Below are positions 56,533 through 64,000 of a stretch of DNA of 64,000 bases, one piece after another (within the stretch, counting starts at the first letter, position 1; each line of letters starts with the position of its first letter). This stretch comes from Pardosa pseudoannulata (Eukaryota > Arthropoda > Arachnida > Araneae > Lycosidae). A model generated the notes under the pieces. The model worked only from the letters and a program-made list of their open reading frames with translations. It had not been told where the DNA came from and searched no databases. The translations under genes were made by a program, and so were the position numbers. Location of the stretch: assembly GCA_032207245.1 (NCBI GenBank), contig CM063502.1, positions 64,666,544-64,730,543 of the forward strand, given 5' to 3'.

Positions 56533-57526
56533 TTGTGGCTTTCAAGAAGGTATGTTACTCATGGCAAGGTTGCAGTCATAGGATAGAGCTAAAAGAAAGA
56601 AGTATTTAGCTTAAGCAAATTACATAAAGAATCACTCACCATTGCAGTACATATCCTTGACCATACACTTCTTTAGTAGGGACTTGTGAGGTTTGGTAGG
56701 TTTTACACATTTTCAGTACTATTGGAGTAGTCTCCAGTACTATCAGAGGAATATTTCCAGTACTAATGGCAGAAAGGTAGTCTGGTAAAATAAGTCTAGA
56801 GACTAAACGCCAATCTATTGGAAGCAGCTACTAAAAGAGATATTAATTTATATAAAGGAGAAGACTTCAGATTATTGCTGATGGAGTAAAAGAAAACCTA
56901 GGACACCATAAGACATTAACTAATTAAGATAACCTCCCAGCAAGTTGTAGATTTTGACTTAGTAAAAATGTTTTGAGATAGCAGATATTTGGATAAAATT
57001 TATTTTTTATATTTTCCTCATGTATTTAATATTAAAATTGCAGCTATTTATGCTGATTTATTTGATTTGAAAAAGCTATAGATTGAAGTAACCTACAGTA
57101 TGGTAAAGATACTGGCTTGCAATGTGATTATATATTATTATGAGCTTTAAAGGTTAAAAAATGCCAAAAGAAATATAAATGGATGGCAACTATGTAGAGA
57201 AATCTTTGTAGCAAATAAAAATTAAGTTCATACCATCTTGTATTTCATATTTAGAAAATCTTTTTTGGTTATATGCTTTTTGACCTTTATTCTTTCAGAT
57301 AAAAGGTGCTGATGTTGGCTGGGCTCTTGGATATATGATTAATGCCACTAATGCTATTCCAGAGGAACTGCCCAAACCACCTGTTATAAGTTTAAGTGCC
57401 TTCATTCCTCTTGTCCTTATTAGTTTTCTAATGGTTTTGTTTGCTCTAATATTATTACAGAAAACATTTAAATTTTGTAAAAGAAAGCAAAGAGATACAT
57501 TGTTAGATTCAATGGCAGATATTTAG
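40070..57526 (+). CDS. ENTPD: CD39-type ectonucleoside triphosphate diphosphohydrolase with N-terminal ubiquitin-like domain
   Basis: Twelve exons: 40070-40080, 41129-41397, 41798-41922, 42994-43111, 43662-43794, 44648-44813, 48600-48800, 48990-49127, 52750-52899, 54022-54126, 55957-56097 and 57299-57526. They total 1785 bases, 594 residues and a stop, with GT/AG at every junction and matching phases. Order: short basic start; ubiquitin-like domain (about 14-93); membrane helix (HIAVVGFFTIFIATTLFITT); apyrase regions YGIVIDAGSTHTEIFLY, LGATAGMRLL, GQDEGLFSWITTNF and FGALDLGGASTQLAF; Cys-rich glycosylated C-terminal lobe ending VGWALGYMINATN; second membrane helix; short basic tail. The layout matches cell-surface NTPDases (human ENTPD1/2/3/8), which hydrolyse extracellular ATP and ADP to AMP. 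ACR4 keeps its catalytic Glu. About nine N-glycosylation sequons are present. The ubiquitin-like domain would face the cytosol. Exon 1 is the least certain part; if absent, translation would start at 41157 (581 residues). Confidence 0.93.
41129..41397 (+). CDS. ENTPD: NTPDase gene exon 2: ubiquitin-like domain
   Basis: The acceptor is TTTTCTAG and the donor GTATGT, and the exon ends in phase 1. From MYTVYVESSLASPLAGSVTV, through EINPRDTVRKLISDF and PGLAVFDKHYNKLDWDATVE, to SQGIKQGSKLYLAYD, it has the ubiquitin fold pattern: two beta strands, TV..L helix, LxVFD strand, and the closing L....TVES.GI..GS.LYL strand. There is no Gly-Gly end; the chain runs on into the membrane-helix exon. Two out-of-frame ATGs (41131 and 41152) precede the in-frame ATG at 41157, which favours a start in exon 1 or implies translational control. 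Confidence 0.85.
41798..41922 (+). CDS. ENTPD: NTPDase gene exon 3: N-terminal membrane helix
   Basis: Acceptor TTTCTAG, donor GTATGT. With the A carried over from exon 2 it reads KTSFLKPVHIAVVGFFTIFI then ATTLFITTTVLYETTGGDIP. It has no ATG in frame, so it depends on exon 2 upstream. Lys on the cytosolic side and a long hydrophobic run fit a type II signal anchor. Confidence 0.9.
42994..43111 (+). CDS. ENTPD: NTPDase gene exon 4: apyrase region 1
   Basis: YGIVIDAGSTHTEIFLYQWS is ACR1, the phosphate-binding DAGSxHT loop. The donor is GTATGT after ATTGAAA. A longer ORF here merely reads into the intron. Confidence 0.93.
43322..43478 (-). mobile_element. tRNA-derived SINE, family 1, diverged copy in NTPDase intron 4
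   Basis: Inverse order of AAAGTCTATTTCAAATGG, TTATAAACATTCATGCTAAC, AATTGGAACCAATGGACTAC and TTTGTTTGGC follows the family layout with many substitutions. Confidence 0.55.
43662..43794 (+). CDS. ENTPD: NTPDase gene exon 5: apyrase regions 2 and 3
   Basis: It reads KGIAEGYDPADIVSCVNNVT, then PVKLYLGATAGMRLL (ACR3). ACR2 is reduced to KGIAEG. The acceptor is TTTTAG and the donor GTATGT. Confidence 0.92.
44648..44813 (+). CDS. ENTPD: NTPDase gene exon 6: apyrase region 4
   Basis: It contains IIQGQDEGLFSWITTNFLTK, with the catalytic Glu of ACR4. The donor GTTAGT follows GCG. A second GTATGT lies five bases on, but only the first keeps frame with exon 7. Confidence 0.9.
44870..46353 (+). pseudogene. 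Unidentified coding-like segment in NTPDase intron 6
   Basis: Several protein-like stretches lie on plus. KWELWTSRGSAEKAVPDDVF appears near 44885. KIIQQMPTSWIVSSVEK (45937-45986) ends at a GTAATT and can be joined over a TTTTATAG acceptor to HTVRGQKHCEKCWGVSAG. An overlapping 86-codon frame (46096-46353) reads VKNVGACLLDHFETKVLDVQ onward to IKKLLAYVLHDN and stop, followed at once by AATAAA. I do not recognise the family. Possible readings are a retrocopy with lesions or a small nested gene. It is not part of the NTPDase frame. Confidence 0.4.
45403..45448. repeat. Poly(A) tract in intron 6
   Basis: 46 consecutive A residues. Confidence 0.95.
48600..48800 (+). CDS. ENTPD: NTPDase gene exon 7: apyrase region 5
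   Basis: DSTTFGALDLGGASTQLAFA is ACR5. LYGKKYNVLSKSFLCFGLSQ follows, matching the LYG..YNVYTHSFLCYG stretch of human ENTPD1. The exon follows a 3.8-kb intron. Confidence 0.93.
48990..49127 (+). CDS. ENTPD: NTPDase gene exon 8
   Basis: 46 codons including TDPCLPAKFTLEFETRTFLE and GTCIQNNNATIW. The cysteines are likely disulfide partners of the C-terminal lobe. Confidence 0.9.
49690..49718. repeat. Poly(A) tract in intron 8
   Basis: 29 A residues. Confidence 0.93.
50135..50905. mobile_element. hAT-like non-autonomous element in NTPDase intron 8
   Basis: The left end CATGGTTTCCGCGCACCTGG and the right end, inverted, CAGGGTATCTGCC resemble the CAGGGTTTCCGC termini of some hAT elements. Near each end AGTCATGGAAAGTCATGG-type words repeat in opposite sense. 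TATATC flanks both sides (50129-50134 and 50906-50911). The interior is AT-rich and has no transposase. Confidence 0.6.
51886..51917. repeat. Poly(A) tract in intron 8
   Basis: 32 A residues. ORFs through it on either strand are artefacts. Confidence 0.95.
52750..52899 (+). CDS. ENTPD: NTPDase gene exon 9
   Basis: 50 codons: IGSSNYEKCVESVKKLVNVD then TCQSMGFSQCLEAVD. The spacing of Cys residues mirrors the G..NYQQC...I....N...C....CAF part of CD39. Confidence 0.9.
53261..53360. repeat. Compound (TC)n(TA)n(CA)n microsatellite in intron 9
   Basis: TA, TC, TA then CA dinucleotides in sequence. It abuts a SINE copy whose head it has replaced. Confidence 0.96.
53361..53519 (+). mobile_element. 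tRNA-derived SINE, family 1, copy in NTPDase intron 9 (plus orientation)
   Basis: GAGTTCAAATCCTGCTGG (B box), GGCATGGAAGTTTGTAGCCA, TTGTAAGCAGTAGACCTCAT, then tail. The A box is lost at the microsatellite junction. Confidence 0.72.
53755..53884 (-). mobile_element. tRNA-derived SINE, family 1, copy in NTPDase intron 9 (minus orientation)
   Basis: ACTGGAACCTACTGCTTAAA, GATGATTCCAAATC, GAACATCCATGCCAGCAGTA, GAACCTGTAAACTCC and ACAATTTGGTCATTGTTCAG follow the inverse family order. With the copy at 53361 it forms an inverted pair about 240 bases apart. Confidence 0.72.
54022..54126 (+). CDS. ENTPD: NTPDase gene exon 10
   Basis: 35 codons, AFSSYYYVVNYLSPNGTLAD then FIKATEQFCSLSYEE. AFSxFYY is a family hallmark. 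Confidence 0.92.
55957..56097 (+). CDS. ENTPD: NTPDase gene exon 11
   Basis: 47 codons, GLLGHLIRYCFGGVYIKEIL then TSTYGFNESNWKNILFQQS. The YCF.G.YI...L...Y.F....W..I.F pattern matches CD39. Confidence 0.92.
56478..56529. repeat. (TA)n microsatellite in intron 11
   Basis: About 52 bases of TA. Confidence 0.96.
57299..57526 (+). CDS. ENTPD: NTPDase gene exon 12: terminal exon with second membrane helix
   Basis: IKGADVGWALGYMINATNAI closes the catalytic lobe. ISLSAFIPLVLISFLMVLFA begins the C-terminal helix, and a basic tail KTFKFCKRKQRDTLLDSMAD leads to the TAG at 57524-57526. Confidence 0.95.
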   Translation: MKGADVGWALGYMINATNAIPEELPKPPVISLSAFIPLVLISFLMVLFALILLQKTFKFCKRKQRDTLLDSMADI

Positions 57527-57850
57527 TTTTGTATTAAATATTTAAAAAAAAAAAAAGTTTATAGCATTTATGCAAAATGCAGAACAGAATATTGCCTAGT
57601 ATGAAAAAGATAAAAACTTCAATAAGCATCAACATAATGCTATGAGGTTACTTATAAAAGATAAATTTAACTTACAAAAAAATCTAAATATCATTCAATG
57701 AGAGTTTCATTGATGTATCATTGTTGCACATGCCATATAAATTGGTAATATCTTTCCTAGTTGTTGTAATAATTGTAAAATGTAGAAGAAATGAATTATA
57801 AATTATATTATTTTAAGATTTGTATAGATAAATTCCAAACTTTATGACTT

Positions 57851-57854
<4 letters not shown>

Positions 57855-57931
<77 letters not shown>
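57855..57931. repeat. (TA)n microsatellite
   Basis: About 77 bases of TA in the putative 3' UTR. Confidence 0.96.
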
Positions 57932-57934
<3 letters not shown>

Positions 57935-58111
57935 ATGATCATAATTGAACTTGGCCTATTCAAAGTACTCTGTAGCTGTAACTGATTTGTAGATAGACAA
58001 TTCAAAGGGTGCACTGTAATATTCAGGAAATAAAAGTAGTTAAATTTCTACTAGGAGGAATGGATAGACTAAATTCTTGATAAGGCATGTTGTAAATAAT
58101 AGTGAATTACC

Positions 58112-58134
58112 AAAAAAAAAAAAAAAAAAAAAAA
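58112..58134. repeat. Poly(A) tract
   Basis: 23 A residues. Confidence 0.9.
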
Positions 58135-58864
58135 TTAGATCATTGATCTTAATACTTTCAAGTATTATAACTTAAAATCTATTGTTACACTACACATGCA
58201 CTACTGATGCTATTATCCTTCATCTGTGACTGCCTGACAGTGGCTGTTAATAAATCTAAAGTGATTTCTGCACTGAAAGATTTTTGCCCTCAATCATGTT
58301 GGATGCATAACAACCCAGTGTTTTCAAAGAGATATGTCTCTCATACCTTGTGAAGACACAGTAATTTGCTGTGTAGCTTCTTTCAATATCTAAATTCATA
58401 AAAAAACTGCAATAGCATTTCTCTGGGCTTTGTAAAACAGTTTCATGCTGAAACTATTTGCATATTTAAATCAGATTGTTATCTGCATTTACAGTGCCAC
58501 AATTATAATTTGTGCTGCTGTAATGCTTCAAAATAAGAAATTAAATTATAAATGTCAATGTTTTAAAATATTGCAATACAAATTTTAAATGCCTTTTTTG
58601 TTGCCTATAGTTATTTATTGCATATTTCTCCAAGTGTTTCATCTATAATGCATCTCCTTAGCAGAATTTAAAAAAAAAATTTCTTTTGGTAGAATCTTTT
58701 AGTATATCCTCCTTTGAATTGGATAACAATAAATTTTTGGCTTAATCTACAGTTAAGTTAGAGCCACAGTGGGCTGTGAATAGGATAAGTTAAATTTCAG
58801 TCATCTGGTAATATATATCAATCTGTGATATAATTTGTGACAATATAATGAGATTTCAAGTTCT

Positions 58865-58866
<2 letters not shown>

Positions 58867-58913
<47 letters not shown>
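58867..58913. repeat. (TA)n microsatellite
   Basis: 47 bases of TA. Confidence 0.95.
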
Positions 58914-58917
<4 letters not shown>

Positions 58918-61361
58918 TGGTACAAATACTGTATTTATTCACTCCTATGTTATGAAATTAAGAAAAAAGTAATTAGTTCTGATATGAATCATATCTGTTT
59001 ATTATTCTTATCTGTTATTTATTTTTATTCAGTAGACTAGTAACAAGTAACATAAATTAAGTTTTCTTATGTTCTGAATTATACTCTTATGTTATTTGAA
59101 TTTCATAATATAATGAGAGTGCTAGAAAGAATGTTTTCTATATTGGATTCTGTGTGATAAAAACTGTAGAAATAATGTAAGTAAAAAATTTTCATTAATT
59201 ATTTCATATAGTTTTATAGTTTTTTCTAACATACCATATATTCATAAATTTGTGTATTTACATTCACATAGTCTCTTTAATTTATGAAAAAATTTCTTAT
59301 ATCTGTCCAAAGCTTTTGCTGAGCTCTCAAGCTTATTCTACTGTTTTGTTTTGTTGCCTAAAAATATAAATTTTAATAATGTTGCCAAAAATCCACTATG
59401 ATAGAACATTACTTAATTGTCAGGAAAGGTTTGCTATTTTCCCTGCTTTTATATATATTTCATATCAAAGAAAGTAGTGCATCTTAAAAAGCAATGAAAT
59501 CAGTTTATATCTTTAGTAAAATTTTCTTCTTGCATTTGTTCTTCAATCTCCGTTTGTAGTCTTGCTTTTTATTATCAATTTTGACTTATTTGTCATAAAT
59601 CAAATGTTCATGGTTAAACAACTTATTAACAAACTGACAACATATGCAGCTATATTTATGGATATTTATCCATTCCTAATTTATCAAAAATAAGAACTAA
59701 ATAAATATTATCTCCAAGTATGTCTATTCAGAGGTATTTGCTTTAGAAGACTTACTTCAGAATAAAAAGTTATCCATATACAACAGTTTTATTCATAAAA
59801 TTGATGGTTGAGAATGTATATATTAGAATTTTATGATTAGTAGTATAAATTACCATAAATACTGAAAATTAAGTTGGGAATATTTTTGAAAATATTACTT
59901 TTTTATATGTATTATTTTATTTATTTGAATGCTTTTCTCTAACTCTATTTTAATATACTTTTTGGTTAAAAAAATTATTATAGAACATTATACAACAATT
60001 TTATCAAACATTTGAGAGAAATAAATAAATATATATATATATATATATATATTGACACACATATCTTCATAATTAAATTTTGCTAATAGGAATATAGATT
60101 GCCATAAATATTGAAAATAAAGTTATGGATATATTTTGAAACTAGACATTTTTTATGTGTATTATTTTATTTATTTGAACACTTGTATATTTTCATGTTT
60201 TTTTTCTTTGCTCATATTTATATATTGATTTGTTGTTTTGTAATTAATTTAATATTCCTTTGTTAAGTTTTGTTACTGTTAAAGCTAAATGTTTTATTTG
60301 TTCTGATGTTTGGGGCTTTTTTATTAACAGTGCTAGTTATTTTTCCCTAGTCTTTTCATAATGGTATATTCTGATATAAGTTGGTACTTTAATGTGGAGA
60401 GAAGGTTTGAGTTGTAATGACTTTAAAATGACTTGTTTGCTAGCTTTCAATGCGTAATCTTTTAAAATATATTAATATGATTTCTTATTAATTATTAATC
60501 TCCAGTGAAACTGTTATTACCTTTCATCTTTCTACAGCAATTTTGACAATCATGACATTTTTTTTGTTATATATTAACATATTTTTGACTGGCAATTTTA
60601 CATAGAGAATATCTTATGTCACTGGCTATTATTTCATAATTGAATTTGTGAATAAAATAATCTTTCAATAAACTGTATTTATATATAATGAATTAAGATA
60701 AAGCTTTGAACTTATGTTTTACATAACTTTTATTGCTTTCTTTTGTAAGATAAACTGTATAACAATCAAGCATGATAATGAATCAAAATCAAAAATTTCT
60801 GTACTGTCTCAAATTATGATAGTAGCCTTAATACTAAGAAAAGTATTTTCCTAATAATAGATGTAGACATAACTAAACAGAATGAACAAAGGTTTTGGAA
60901 TATTCTATTTTGCCCTGGGTTTCATAAATTGAAATTAATGATAAAAGTACAAATAGAAATTATATTATGATTGGTCAGCATTTTTTGGGATATGAAAACT
61001 TTAGTTATTAGAAAAAAATATGTTAATATTTCATGTATGCAGCTATTTGTTTGCTCAACTTTATATCACAGTTATTTTTTGCAATTTGCATGATTATTTT
61101 TTTTTAACATTTGTTAAGATTATAATTCTGTTTAATGTAAGGTCATTATTTGTAGTCCATTATTCAGTAGTAGTGTTATAAATGTGAGACATCCCTGTGA
61201 GGATGAAGATTGACTTGGAGTTAACTTCATAAGTTGAATTGTTTCAATCAATTTGACAGTTTAATAACATGAAATAATTAATTTCAAGAATAATTTGCAA
61301 GTCATTGCAGGAATACTTTTTAAGGAATTTTTTTATTAAATAAAGGCATTTATTTCTAGAA
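58914..61361. other. Intergenic, no gene seen
   Basis: Strongly AT-rich. Two loosely similar stretches (TAAATTACCATAAATACTGAAAAT-type near 59845, and GATTGCCATAAATATTGAAAAT-type near 60098) suggest a diverged duplication: shared words are CCATAAATA, TGAAAAT and ATGTATTATTTTATTTATT. No coding frame supported. Confidence 0.4.
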
Positions 61362-61686
61362 TAGGGATAGCCAAACTGCAGATTACCCTGTAAAATCTTG
61401 TGGTCTTTGACAGATTTTATGAAATTTATTGGTGAAACAAGTACTGTACTAATTGTAATAAATATAATATCATTAGATTTATTTATTTATTATTATTATG
61501 ATTATTTTTTTATAGTTTTAAACATTTAATCATTTTATTAATTTATAAATAATTATAATACAAACTATAATAATAATGAATTGTTTTAAATTTTAATCTT
61601 AATGCATATTTATATACAATGCAGCATGTCAAAATAAAATGCATATCCAATGTGGCCCACCAAGCATTCTGGGTTAGACAGACCTG
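61362..61686. mobile_element. hAT-type MITE with exact 8-bp target duplication
   Basis: The termini TAGGGATAGCCAAACTGCAG and, inverted, CAGGTCTGTCTAACCCAGAA resemble the CAGGGGTGGCCAACC ends of hAT elements. TTCTAGAA lies on both sides (61354-61361 and 61687-61694), the 8-bp size typical of hAT. It is 325 bp with no ORF of its own. Confidence 0.82.
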
Positions 61687-62369
61687 TTCTAGAATCTATA
61701 TAGTAATCTTATATGTTAATCTACATATAAAGCTGTTGTTTCACTTTCCACTCACATTTTTGAATATTTTATTTTCTGCTTCTATTTTTATTGTATCCTT
61801 TCATTTCATATATTTTGCTATATAATTAAGAGTTAATGTAAATTTTTTGAAAATTATGTATAATGAAATTACTAAAATTTTTTAAACTGAATCTCTGAAA
61901 TAAATGTTAATTATGTTTAACCTAAAATGCTGTATATATACTTGTATAACTGTATACCTTCTCTGATGTAGAACTTTTTTTTATATATATTTCAGTGTTT
62001 TTTATGGTTCTGTGTTGTTTAAGAAAGCAATTTTGTTGCTTGTGAGGAGGCATCTAAATTAAATCCAATAACTGTTTTTTGATATTAGAATCAACGATAG
62101 ATGCAGTTCTTTTTTCAGATAAAAAAAACTTTTCTTTGTTTCTATAATCTTCTAAACTTATGTATAGGTGGCATTTTGTCATGATCATGCTAAAGTTTTT
62201 TTTCTTCAAAAAACATTAAAATATTGATGTCATTATTTTGTTTCTTGTTATACTAGCTATCTAAAACAACTGGTATTTCTTGAATTTCTTAATGTTTTTC
62301 CATATTCATCAGGTAACATAAAGAATAAAAAACAAAGAGTGAAAAAACTATGGATCTTTTGTTGTGATT

Positions 62370-62927
62370 AAAATGGAATTAGGCTTTCAGCAGTTGGATT
62401 TTGCAGGAGCACCTGGGTCCTCGACCGTATCTCCAATTTGATTCGTTGGAACATTCTATGAGGGTGTGCATCAGTACCTGGTTCCCTTATGTGCCAAATA
62501 TATTTTAAGCAATAAAAACATTACAATAAAATAAGAGAAAAAATTTAAGTCCCTTGATAGCAACTAACATCATAGGATGTGAAAAAATTTTTAAGATAGG
62601 AAAGATAAAAGGGAGAGAAAGGATAGAGAGATTTTTAGTCGGATGCAGGCATCCATTTTATAAAATTTTATACATTTTTTTGGGGAATTTTATAAGTTTT
62701 AATTTTTTTTCTTAAAAATAAGAAAAAACAATATGAAAAAATAAAAAGGAAAATAGGAGGGGAAAATCTAAAAACTAATGATAGGAAAGGATAGTATTCA
62801 GCTAACTGAAATGAGGAGTAGCAAGCGTCATTGTGGCGCCATCTTGTATCGGCGCGAGAAAATAGTTAAGTTAATAATTTGGAATACGACTTAGAAAAAC
62901 TAAGCGAATTTGGAATATAAAATGATT
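62370..62927 (-). mobile_element. 3' UTR of the right-edge Jockey LINE
   Basis: This is the sequence downstream of the ORF2 stop on minus. AGATGGCGCCACAATGACG near 62830 is shared with the other LINE copy (GATGGCGCCACGATGA near 16851). The left boundary, around 62370, is set by the change in composition and is approximate. Confidence 0.6.
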
Positions 62928-64000
62928 TTAGGGAAGCATAGTGGCACGGGGCCGTTTACGATTATTACTTTCCCTGAAATCATAGTCAGGTAATTCAGCA
63001 ATGATCTCATTATTAATGTTATTAATGTTGTTATAAAAATTAATGGAAATTTTAGTACAGATTTCTTTAAACGTTAGAATGTTCAGATCTCGTCTGATAA
63101 CATCATTCCTTAAGTAACGCGGAGCCCTTGCTATTCCTCGAAGAATTTTATTGTGAGCACCATTTAAGATGTCTAAGTTAGCAGGGAATGCAAACGACCA
63201 GACCGGTACTGCATAAGTGGCAGCGGGCAGTATTACTGTTTTATACAATAATACTTTATTTTTAATAGACAAATGAGGGCCGAAAAGTAGTGAACGTAGC
63301 TCGACTTGCCTAGCGATAATTTTATTTTTAACATTAACTATATGAGGTTTGAAAGTAAGACGTTTGTCTATGGTAACTCCAAGATATTTAACAGAGTTCT
63401 CCCATTCGATTACCTCGTCGTATAAATGAAGCCGCGGGGGGAGTTTGAAGGAGCGACTAAATTAAATAGCCTGGCATTTGCTAGGATTTATTTTAATCTT
63501 CCAATGTGTAAACCAATTTTCCAGAGCAGAGATATGGTGTTGTAAGTAAGAAGCCACACTATTAATGTGGTGAGCAGAAGTGTAGATTGCCGTATCATTA
63601 GCATACAGTGCGAGGTTTGTGAGATCGGATCTGGGAATATCATTAATGTATATATTGAATAGAGTAGGTCCTAAAATGGAGCCCTGTTGGACTCCAGCAG
63701 TAATGTGTTTAGCGTTAGAATAGGCGTTGTTGATACGGACTTTAAAGTATCTATTGCAAAGGTAGTGTTTCAATAAGTGTATAATGGTACCAGGCACACG
63801 GAGCTGAATTAATTTGTACATGAGTCCGTCGTGTGTGATGCGATCAAATGCCTTTGCAATATCTAAGAAGAGTGCGGCATTTGGCTTCTTGTGTTGTAGT
63901 CCTTCGCTAGCGAATTCGACAACACGAAGCAACTGATGAGTTGTGCTATGGTTTCGTCTAAAACCAAATTGCTCTGGAATGAGACTGTCATTTAAATCTA
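62928..64000 (-). pseudogene. Jockey-type LINE ORF2, reverse transcriptase to C-terminus (cut by window edge)
   Basis: Reading from 64000: EQFGFRRNHSTTHQLLRVVE, FASEGLQHKKPNAALFLDIA, KAFDRITHDG, GVQQGSILGPTLFNIYINDI, LALYANDTAIYTSAHH, SKCQAI, then a single in-frame TAA (63462-63464). The same frame goes on open through YLGVTIDKRLTFKPH and VLLYKTVILPAATYAVPVWS to RATMLP and stop. The catalytic loop is YANDT where the family has YADDT. Apart from these two changes it is intact, so it is younger than the copy at 15730. It continues beyond the right edge. Confidence 0.9.

Larger units (their letters stand above)
57527..58254 (+). other. NTPDase 3' UTR and flank
   Basis: AATAAA hexamers occur at 58029-58034 and 58249-58254, either of which could set the transcript end. 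A (TA)n run (57855-57931) and a poly(A) tract (58112-58134) lie in between. The true polyadenylation site cannot be chosen by eye. Confidence 0.45.

Overview
The window is animal nuclear DNA. It is AT-rich, has long introns, and is full of microsatellites and decayed transposons. The mix of elements (tRNA-derived SINEs, Jockey LINEs, a BEL/Pao retrotransposon, mariner, Tc1, hAT, piggyBac and PIF/Harbinger-type elements) points to an arthropod. A spider or other chelicerate is my best guess, but this is inference from repeat style and not a proven assignment. Nothing bacterial, viral or CRISPR-like is visible.

Only two host protein genes are well supported. (1) At the far left, on the minus strand, are the first two coding exons of ACAD8 (mitochondrial isobutyryl-CoA dehydrogenase, valine breakdown); the gene runs off the left edge. 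(2) From about 40.07 to 57.53 kb, on the plus strand, lies a complete 12-exon gene for a CD39-type ectonucleoside triphosphate diphosphohydrolase. All splice phases join into one 594-codon frame. It has the five apyrase conserved regions between an N-terminal and a C-terminal membrane helix. Its second exon encodes a ubiquitin-like domain in frame just before the first membrane helix. I know of no described NTPDase with this layout, and it is the main finding.

Layout: 0.8-1.1 kb ACAD8 5' end. 1.1-8.4 kb intergenic, with SINE copies, a piggyBac relic, a TIR-element fragment and microsatellites. 8.4-10.8 kb a cluster of four inverted-repeat DNA elements, some carrying CRE-like TGACGTCA palindromes. 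11-14.1 kb a perfect hairpin, a GACGTC-rich block and CTG repeats. 14.4-17.2 kb relics of two Jockey-type LINEs (ORF1 on minus, ORF2 on plus). 17.4-23.5 kb a BEL/Pao LTR retrotransposon on the minus strand, with gag to RNase H but no integrase core. 23.5-25.9 kb a SINE with an exact 12-bp target duplication inside a hAT-like end, and a non-autonomous TIR element. 26.6-34.6 kb microsatellites, a GC-rich block, tRNA-Thr-like genes inside duplicated sequence, a 96-bp minisatellite and a 350-bp direct repeat. 35-39.1 kb mariner, hAT and Tc1 transposase relics. 39.8-57.5 kb the NTPDase gene, with SINEs, a hAT-like element and an unexplained coding-like segment in its introns. 57.5-62.3 kb its 3' flank, with a hAT-type element and its 8-bp target duplication. 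62.4-64 kb a fairly young Jockey LINE on the minus strand, cut by the right edge.

The two host genes have no evident functional link. ACAD8 acts in the mitochondrial matrix. The NTPDase would hydrolyse extracellular or luminal nucleotides. The rest of the window records repeated transposon invasion and nesting.
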